Position numbers and translations under genes: made by a program
Part shown: positions 42,390-48,323 of the stretch, piece by piece
Position numbering within the stretch: position 1 is the stretch's first letter
Layout of the letters: each line of letters opens with the position of its first letter
Notes under the pieces: generated by a model
What the model was told of the DNA's origin: nothing
Seen by the model: the letters and a program-made list of their open reading frames with translations, nothing else
Database searches by the model: none
Assembly: GCF_024436035.1 (NCBI RefSeq)
Contig: NZ_JANFNG010000043.1
Span: 1-48,323, forward strand
DNA from: Streptomyces humicola
GTDB taxonomy: Bacteria > Actinomycetota > Actinomycetes > Streptomycetales > Streptomycetaceae
Reading direction: 5' to 3'
DNA length: 48,323 nt

Positions 42390-43955
42390 TCAGTTGTCTC
42401 CGGCGTCCTCAGCCAGGCGGAAACCCGCCTGGAAGGCAGCAATCAGACCTGGATCATGCTCGATCTCCTCCGGCGCCCCTGCGCTGTCGGAGGGCTGCCG
42501 CAGTTCCGGAACGAGGTGCTCCTGGCGGCGGCGCGTGGGCAACGCGGGACGCATGCCTTCCGGCGCCGCGATCTGAGGCGCGGGGGCCGTGCCGGACGGA
42601 CGAGGCGGCTCATCCGCAGGTGTCTTCGATTCCGGCGCGGTGTGCGTGCCAGGCCCGTACCTCGGAGAGGCCGCGATGTCGGCGTGCCCCTGCGGGCCGG
42701 GAGCGGTGGCACTCGACGGCTGCCGCGCCGAATCCGCTGGATCCGGTTGCTGACCCAGCAACTCGTTCGGCAGCACGAGCACCGCCTGGGTACCGCCGTA
42801 GATATTGCCCTCGAGCTGCACGACGATACCGTGCCGCCTGGCGAGAGCGGAGACCACATACAGACCGATCCGGCCGTCCCGGAGCAGCTCGCCGAGAGCG
42901 ATCCCATCAGGCGAGGCGAGCATCGCGTTGAGCTGGTTGCGCTCGGTGGGGCCCAGACCGAGACCGCGGTCCTCCACCTCGATCGCCAGCCCCGCGGTGA
43001 CAGGCTGAACGCGCAGCAGCACCACGGTATGTGGGGGAGAGAAGACCGTGGCGTTCTCCACCAGTTCCGCCACCAGGTGAACCACGTCGACGACCGCGTG
43101 CCCGGCAACCATCCCCTCAATGGGAGGAACCAGCTTGACCCGCGAATACTGGTCGATCTCGGCGACCGCCGATCGCAGCACATCGCTGATGCTGACCGGG
43201 CGGGTCCACTGCCGGTGGGAGACGGCACCGCCGAGCACGGACAGGTTCTCGGCGTACCGCCGCATTCGGGTAGCCAGATGGTCCACCTGGAACAGACCCC
43301 GAAGCAGGTCCGGGTCCTCGACCTCGTTTTCCAGGTCGTCCAACTGTCCGATCTCGCGGTGCACCAGGGACTCCAGCCTGTGGGCCAGATTGGCGAAGAC
43401 CTCGAACTGCTCACTGGGGCGTGCCTGTGCAGCGAGCTCCAGGACGGCCTCCTCGGCAGCGCGGTCCAGGGCCTCGATCTCATGTCCAAGCCGGTCCAGC
43501 GCGTCGTGCGCCGCCTGGGGCAGCGATTCCCGCTGACGCGGTTGCGGCAGGCGGCCGTCTGTGATCTGGCGGCGCAATTCGGCCAGTTCGGCTTGGCCGC
43601 GCGCTGCCAAGCCGCTTAGCTCCGCATAGCGGCCCGATATGGCCCGCGCCTGGGCGGATGAGTAGAACCCCGCGCCGACTAGGGTGGCGCAGACCAGCAG
43701 CAGCGTCGCCGCCAGCAGCGCCCCGGCGGCGTGCATGTCGACGCGGGCCGCACCCGCGGCGTACACCGCAATTAGGGCCGACGTCCCAGCGATGGCGATC
43801 ACCCCGGCGGGCAGCACCGCAAGAAGTACCATGCGGTGTTGAACCGCCCTGTTTTCCAAGCTGTATGACGGTGTGCCCGGATCGCGCCACGCCTGGCCGC
43901 CGACTGGCGCCGTCTTGTCGTGGGCGCCGACGGGCAGCATCGAAGGTTCGCGCAT
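42390..43955 (-). CDS. cvnA: Conservon sensor kinase-like protein CvnA (short sensor form)
   Basis: A 521-residue membrane-bound ATPase/kinase-like protein. Two membrane segments lie close together (about 45-65, MVLLAVLPAGVIAIAGTSAL, and about 80-105), leaving only a very short outside loop; larger CvnA proteins have an extended outside sensor between them. A helical linker follows, then the HATPase with N-box HLVAELVENATVFSPPHTVV, G1 VEDRGLGLG and GLYVVSALARRHGI. The last 140 residues are proline-rich and disordered. No phosphoacceptor H-box is obvious. ATG 43955 is preferred; the open frame to 44024 runs toward the transposase relic, which ends about 75 nt upstream, so the native promoter may have been altered. 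Confidence 0.9.
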   Translation of the reverse strand: MREPSMLPVGAHDKTAPVGGQAWRDPGTPSYSLENRAVQHRMVLLAVLPAGVIAIAGTSALIAVYAAGAARVDMHAAGALLAATLLLVCATLVGAGFYSSAQARAISGRYAELSGLAARGQAELAELRRQITDGRLPQPRQRESLPQAAHDALDRLGHEIEALDRAAEEAVLELAAQARPSEQFEVFANLAHRLESLVHREIGQLDDLENEVEDPDLLRGLFQVDHLATRMRRYAENLSVLGGAVSHRQWTRPVSISDVLRSAVAEIDQYSRVKLVPPIEGMVAGHAVVDVVHLVAELVENATVFSPPHTVVLLRVQPVTAGLAIEVEDRGLGLGPTERNQLNAMLASPDGIALGELLRDGRIGLYVVSALARRHGIVVQLEGNIYGGTQAVLVLPNELLGQQPDPADSARQPSSATAPGPQGHADIAASPRYGPGTHTAPESKTPADEPPRPSGTAPAPQIAAPEGMRPALPTRRRQEHLVPELRQPSDSAGAPEEIEHDPGLIAAFQAGFRLAEDAGDN

Positions 43956-44030
43956 CTCAGTCCCTGGTTGCGTCACGGTCGGCAGGCCGAAAGTCTGCGG
44001 CGCGCACGTTACCCCACACAGCACCGGGCG

Positions 44031-44794
44031 TCACGAGTCGGGGAACAGCTTGTAAGGCGGCCCGTGAACTTTGCATCCCGGTCGCGGACCAAGTGGGTGA
44101 ACTCGGTCGCCTTGTCGCCGAGTTGCCAGAGCAACTGGCGGGCCTGCTGGGTTGCCCAGGCGGCGGTGGGGTGGGCGGTGACGCCGAGGATGTGCACGGT
44201 GCGGATGCGGACCTCCATGACGAACAGGGCGTACAGGCGGTGCAGGCTGAGGGTGTCGAGGTGAAACAGGTCGGTGGCGAGGAGGCCGTGAGCCTGGGAC
44301 TTCCCGAACGCTGTCCACTCGCCGTGTGCGGTGAGGCGGCATGGGCGGGGCCGAGGTCGGCGCCGCGCAGGATGCGGCGGATGGTGGCCGGGCTGACCTT
44401 GTGCCCGAGGCGGCGGTGCTCACCGTGGACGCGCCGGAATCCCCCACCGGGGATTCTCGGTTCCGAGCCGGGTGATCAAATCGTGCAGTTCCTCGTGCAG
44501 GGGAGGTCGGCCCGGGGACAGGGGCTGAGTCCATTTGCTCTTGACTAATCGCTGGGGCCACGCGAGCGGGGTGCGCGGGGAGACGATCCGATGGCCACGC
44601 AGCGTCCGGGGGACGAGGCGAGCGAGGGCGGCGAGCAGTGCCCGGTCCGGCCAGGTCGGCATCGGGGCAGCGACCTGGCGGCGCAGGACCGCGACCTCGT
44701 GGCGCAAGATCAGTATTTCGACCTCATTCGCGGCGGACGATCGGCACAGCAGGACCAGCCACGCGAAGATCCGCGTGGTTACCAGGTAGAGCAT
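44031..44794 (-). pseudogene. Second integrase-core (rve) transposase relic
   Basis: Begins well at ATG 44794 with MLYLVTTRIFAWLVLLCRSS and NEVEILILRHEVAVLRRQVA, then LHEELHDLITRLGTENPRWG; frames change before [20 protein letters not shown] and again before [20 protein letters not shown] and [15 protein letters not shown], after which the gene stops short of the catalytic Glu region. The parts correspond to the relic at 39088-39892 ([22 protein letters not shown]), so both come from the same transposase family. It lies just upstream of cvnA in the same direction. Confidence 0.85.
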
Positions 44795-45241
44795 TCGTAC
44801 GAGCAGAACAACCGATGGTGCCGGATCGGCTCATCGGAGCGTCGTCCCAGGTCACCGGCTATGCGATCATTCTGAAGCGGTACGAGGGTCATTCCGCACA
44901 CTGGGACCGCTTCCGGCGCTTCGGAGTAGTACTGCTGGCGATTACGCGGCAGAGCGCATTCCGTGAAGCACCGCCGCCGACGCCTTACCTTCACGGACTT
45001 GCAGTCCATGCCGCAATCGCTCCGCACGCCTCGGGCCGACCGGATCCCTCGCTTCAGCTACGCTCGCCCACCGGTACTCATCCAGCTCATCCTCTTGCAA
45101 GGGCACCGGCGTGCCCGCAGGCGCCGTGCGGGCGTCGAAGGGGATTGTGATCCGGACTCAGAACAGGCACTGGACGTTGTCCCATAAGTGATCTTTATGT
45201 GGGGCGATCTCGGTGCGTCTGGTGTGATCACTGCGTCTGGC
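44795..45241. other. Intergenic region, 447 nt, no gene seen
   Basis: Open frames on both strands are short and without recognisable motifs. It separates the transposase relic from the response-regulator gene. Confidence 0.5.
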
Positions 45242-45838
45242 CTAATCAGCGGTGCAGTCGAGGTGGAGGGCGCCCACAGCCTGTCGCAGCTCGGCTGCCC
45301 GGTCGGCGAGCGCGGTGGCCTCGGCGTCACCGACACTGCGCAACTGCAGCTCGACACACGCGAGTTGTTCGGCGACCGTCGGCTTGCCGCTTTCTGTCAG
45401 CAGTCGGCGCAATTGCTCGGCCTGTGCGGCGAGTTGGCTCTTCTTGCGGTGGAGGTCGATGAAGACGTTGACCTTGGTACGAAGCAGCCAGGGGTCGAAT
45501 GGTTTGGTGAGGAAGTCGGCGGCGCCGATCGCGTATCCGCGGTAGATGTGGTCGGTGTCCACCTCGGCGCCTGTGAGCAGGATGATCGGCACATCCTTCG
45601 TCTGGTCCAGGCGTTTGATGTTGGCCGCGGTCTCGAAGCCGTCCATCCCCGGCATGAGCACGTCGAGCAGCACCAGCGCGAACTCCTCGCGCAGTAGGGC
45701 TTTCAGCGCCTCCTCTCCGGAGTGTGCTCGGACCAGACGCTGGTCGAGGGAGCTCAGTACGGCCTCGAGGGCGACCAGGTTCTCCTCCATGTCGTCGACG
45801 ATGAGGATGCCGACCTTGTCGGGCCCGGCGGTGCTCAT
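45242..45838 (-). CDS. Response regulator receiver protein with coiled-coil tail
   Basis: A 198-residue protein. The receiver domain (about 8-125) has the acidic pair DD15-16, phospho-acceptor Asp59 in LVLLDVLMPGMDG, the Thr in IILLTGAE and the Lys in FLTKPF. The rest is a helical, Gln/Leu-rich tail (HRKKSQLAAQAEQLRRLL) with no DNA-binding domain. Its ATG overlaps the stop of the hybrid kinase gene (ATGA), so the two are co-translated. Stand-alone receivers of this kind pass phosphate on or act by protein contact. Confidence 0.92.
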   Translation of the reverse strand: MSTAGPDKVGILIVDDMEENLVALEAVLSSLDQRLVRAHSGEEALKALLREEFALVLLDVLMPGMDGFETAANIKRLDQTKDVPIILLTGAEVDTDHIYRGYAIGAADFLTKPFDPWLLRTKVNVFIDLHRKKSQLAAQAEQLRRLLTESGKPTVAEQLACVELQLRSVGDAEATALADRAAELRQAVGALHLDCTAD

Positions 45839-48323
45839 GGGCCCTGCCCTGAGTCCGGTTCCTCTTGCGCGGACTCGTGATCCGGGTCGAGCAGGTCGTA
45901 GATGGCGGTGAGGAGTTGGTCCACGTCGACCGGCTTGGGGACGTAGTCGGAGGCGCCGCTCTCGATCGCCTTCTCCCGGTCACCGGGCATGGCCTTGGCC
46001 GTGAGGGCGATGATCGGCAGATCGGCGATGCGGGGGGTGCGGCGGATGGCCCGGATCGTCTGGTAGCCGTCCACCTCGGGCATCATGATATCCATCAGGA
46101 CCAGAGAGACGTCGGGACTGCGCTCGAGCAGCCCGATGCATTCGCGGCCGTTCTCCGCGTAGGCCACGGTGATGCCGACACGGCCCAGTACGTGGGTGAT
46201 GGCGAAGACGTTGCGGATGTCGTCGTCGACGATGAGGACGCGGCGTCCCGACAGCACTCGCCCGCGGCGGCCGGTCAGCCACTCCTTGAGCCGGGTCGTT
46301 TCCGGCCAGGTCTCGTCGCGGGACTCGGCGGTTCCCGGAACCCGCGCGGTGATCAAGGCGTCTGCGCCGCCGAAGAGTCCGCTGGGCACGTACTCGACCG
46401 ACGACGGTGGCGACGTCGTCGACGGTGACGCCGAGGTTTCGCGCGGCTCGGCGACCGGGGCAGGGGCCGTCGTACCCGCCGGGGCCGCGGCCTTCAGCGG
46501 CCCGGGGCTCGATGCGGGCAGCACGTCGGCGGAGCGTGAGGGGACGTAGAGGGTGAACCGGGAACCGACGCCCACCTCGCTCTCGGCGTCGATTCGGCCG
46601 CCAAGGAGCGTGGCGATCTCCCTGCTGATGGAGAGCCCGAGCCCGGTGCCGCCGTACTTGCGGTTGGTGGTGCCGTCGGACTGCTGGAATGCGTCGAAGA
46701 TGACGTCGAGCTTGTCGGGCGGGATGCCGATGCCGGTGTCCTGCACCGAGAAGGCGATGACGGAATCGGCGCCGCGTAGCGTCGGGTCCTCGAACTGCGT
46801 GGATGGCACGCACTCCACATGCAGTTCCACGCGGCCGGACGGGGTGAACTTCACGGCGTTGGAGAGCAGGTTGCGCAGGATCTGCTGGAGGCGCTGTTCG
46901 TCGGAGAACATCTCGCGCGGGACGTTCTCGCCCACCGTGACCTCGAAGGCCAGCCCCCGGTCGATGGTGAGCGGCCGGAAGGTGGCGTGCACATAGTCGA
47001 GCAGTTTGATCAGGGGAAGCGGCTTGGGGCGCACGTCCATCCGACCCGCCTCGATCTTCGACAGGTCCAGGACGTCGTTGATCAGCTGGAGCAGGTCGCG
47101 GCCGGAGCGGTGGATGGAGGCGGCGAATTGGACCTCCTGGTCGGACAACCGGTCCTGGGGGTTGTCGGCGAGGAGCTGGGCGAGGATCAGGAGGGAATTG
47201 AGGGGGGTGCGCAGCTCGTGAGACATGTTGGCCAGGAACTCGGATTTCGACTGCGACGCGGTCGCCAGCAGGGCCGCCTTCTCCTCCAGGGCGGCATTGG
47301 ACCGCTGCAGCTCGTTGGAGCGTTGGCGCAGTTCGGTGGTGAGGCGTTGCGACTCCGACAGCAGCGATTCGGTACGGGCGTTGGCGATGATGGTGTTGAT
47401 CGAGACGCCGATGGTGTTGGCGAACTGGTCGATGAAGGCGAGATGGACCTCGTTGAACTTGCTGAACGAGGCGAGTTCGATGACGCCCAGCACCTGGTCC
47501 TCGAAGAGGACCGGCAGGATGACGATATTCGCCGGCAGCGCGGCGCCGAGGCCTGAGCTGATGGTGATGTAGTCGCGCGGCACATCGGTGATGAGGACGC
47601 GCTTCTTCTCGAGGGCGGCCTGGGCCACCAGACCGCCTCCCGGTGTCCCGGACTCCAGTAGTTCTCCGTCCGGCTGTTCGGTGCCGTATCCGGCGATGAG
47701 CTTCAGTCCCTCACCGGGCTCGGCGCGCGCCTCAGCGAGGAAGAAAGCGCCGAATTGGGCGTTCACCAGCGGTGTGAGTTCGCGCAGGATCAGATCGGCG
47801 ACCTCGACGAGATCGCGGTGGCCCTGCATGAGGGCGGCGATCCGGGTGAGGTTGGACTCCAGCCAGTCCTTGGCGCGGGTGGTCTCGCGGAGGTTGGTCA
47901 CCATGAGGTTGATGTTGTTCTTCAGTTCGGCGACCTCGCCCTGCGCCTCCACGGCGATGGAGCCGGACATGTCCCCCTGGGCGACGGCGCTGGCCACCTC
48001 GGCGATCGCCCGGACCTGGGTGGTCAGGTTCAACGCGAGGTCATTGACGCTGGTCGTCAGCTGCTTCCACGTACCGTAGACGCCTTCGACACGGGCCTGG
48101 CCTCCGAGGCGACCCTCGGTGCCGACCTCGCGGGCGACGCGGGTCACCTCGGAGGAGAACGAGGAGAGCGTGTCGACCATGGTGTTGATCGTCGACTTCA
48201 GCTCCAGGATCTCGCCGCGCGCGTCGACGTCGATCTTCTTCGACAGGTCGCCGCGGGCGACGGCGGTCGCGATCTGGGCGATGTTGCGCACCTGGGAGGT
48301 GAGGTTCAGCGCCATGAAGTTGA
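45835..48323 (-). CDS. Multi-HAMP GAF hybrid histidine kinase (5' part outside the window)
   Basis: The reading frame stays open to the right edge, so at least 829 codons are visible and the true start lies beyond. From the N-side: at least two HAMP-type repeats ([40 protein letters not shown]), a GAF domain ([20 protein letters not shown] to [10 protein letters not shown]), a coiled coil, HisKA with the phospho-His in [13 protein letters not shown], HATPase ([37 protein letters not shown]), a disordered Pro/Ser/Ala linker, and a receiver domain ([15 protein letters not shown]) at the C-terminus. Actinobacterial proteins of this type carry many HAMP repeats and act as osmotic or stress sensors; the internal ATG at 48315 is not the start. 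Confidence 0.93.
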   Translation of the reverse strand, partial: NFMALNLTSQVRNIAQIATAVARGDLSKKIDVDARGEILELKSTINTMVDTLSSFSSEVTRVAREVGTEGRLGGQARVEGVYGTWKQLTTSVNDLALNLTTQVRAIAEVASAVAQGDMSGSIAVEAQGEVAELKNNINLMVTNLRETTRAKDWLESNLTRIAALMQGHRDLVEVADLILRELTPLVNAQFGAFFLAEARAEPGEGLKLIAGYGTEQPDGELLESGTPGGGLVAQAALEKKRVLITDVPRDYITISSGLGAALPANIVILPVLFEDQVLGVIELASFSKFNEVHLAFIDQFANTIGVSINTIIANARTESLLSESQRLTTELRQRSNELQRSNAALEEKAALLATASQSKSEFLANMSHELRTPLNSLLILAQLLADNPQDRLSDQEVQFAASIHRSGRDLLQLINDVLDLSKIEAGRMDVRPKPLPLIKLLDYVHATFRPLTIDRGLAFEVTVGENVPREMFSDEQRLQQILRNLLSNAVKFTPSGRVELHVECVPSTQFEDPTLRGADSVIAFSVQDTGIGIPPDKLDVIFDAFQQSDGTTNRKYGGTGLGLSISREIATLLGGRIDAESEVGVGSRFTLYVPSRSADVLPASSPGPLKAAAPAGTTAPAPVAEPRETSASPSTTSPPSSVEYVPSGLFGGADALITARVPGTAESRDETWPETTRLKEWLTGRRGRVLSGRRVLIVDDDIRNVFAITHVLGRVGITVAYAENGRECIGLLERSPDVSLVLMDIMMPEVDGYQTIRAIRRTPRIADLPIIALTAKAMPGDREKAIESGASDYVPKPVDVDQLLTAIYDLLDPDHESAQEEPDSGQGP

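Noticed and set aside
1-48323. tRNA, rRNA, CRISPR arrays, phage genes or a biosynthetic gene cluster
   Set aside because: I looked for repeated spacer-like units, tRNA-like cloverleaf ends, phage structural proteins and PKS/NRPS motifs and found none.

Overview
The window is high-GC actinobacterial DNA, most likely from a Streptomyces or a close relative. It carries a conservon (cvnA-B-C-D), a PAS-GAF-SpoIIE-HATPase phosphatase, several secreted proteins, GTG/TTG starts and operons joined by 4-nt stop/start overlaps. Its left two thirds hold many broken genes and transposase relics, as in a chromosome arm or another accessory region. No species assignment is claimed.

Layout. 1-2.7 kb: transposase relic, LysR regulator, an oxidoreductase::aldehyde dehydrogenase relic and a GntR/FCD regulator. 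3.0-12.7 kb: a peptide ABC transporter operon (lipoprotein, two permeases, two ATPases) with a prolyl-aminopeptidase-like hydrolase and a truncated M6 protease, then a decayed LysR gene with a (VD)9 hexanucleotide expansion and an intact secreted M6 protease. 13.7-16.2 kb: an HTH protein and a secreted zincin-like protein. 16.3-19.5 kb: a damaged sugar-acid locus (cellulase-like pseudogene, in-frame KDG kinase::SMP-30 chimera, intact KDPG-aldolase). 19.6-26.2 kb: SpoIIE phosphatase, TrkA/RCK membrane protein, APC amino-acid permease. 26.7-28.3 kb: ornithine cyclodeaminase-family pseudogene cut by an IS3-like relic. 28.7-31.4 kb: secreted beta-propeller protein and a strong terminator. 31.5-38.9 kb: an intact 4-hydroxyproline catabolic operon with an XRE-cupin regulator and repeated GTTC-N8-GAAC sites. 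39.1-44.8 kb: two related integrase-type transposase relics around a D-Ala-D-Ala carboxypeptidase fragment and the conservon plus a GAF protein. 45.2-48.3 kb: a response regulator and a multi-HAMP hybrid histidine kinase that runs off the right edge.

How the genes fit together. The right-hand operon should convert trans-4-hydroxy-L-proline to its cis-D epimer (Cys/Cys epimerase), oxidise it (three-part flavin/iron-sulphur dehydrogenase), deaminate the imine (DHDPS family) and oxidise alpha-ketoglutarate semialdehyde to alpha-ketoglutarate. On the left, a peptide importer plus a prolyl-aminopeptidase and secreted proteases lie beside a GntR gene and a deleted remnant of the same pathway. A 14-bp inverted repeat occurs both in front of the transporter and beside the LysR/GntR locus. 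One reading is a dispersed system for scavenging proline/hydroxyproline-rich peptides such as collagen fragments; the link is inferred, not proven. Operator and promoter calls are pattern-based. Some frameshifts could be sequencing errors, but the gene-to-gene fusions and truncations could not.
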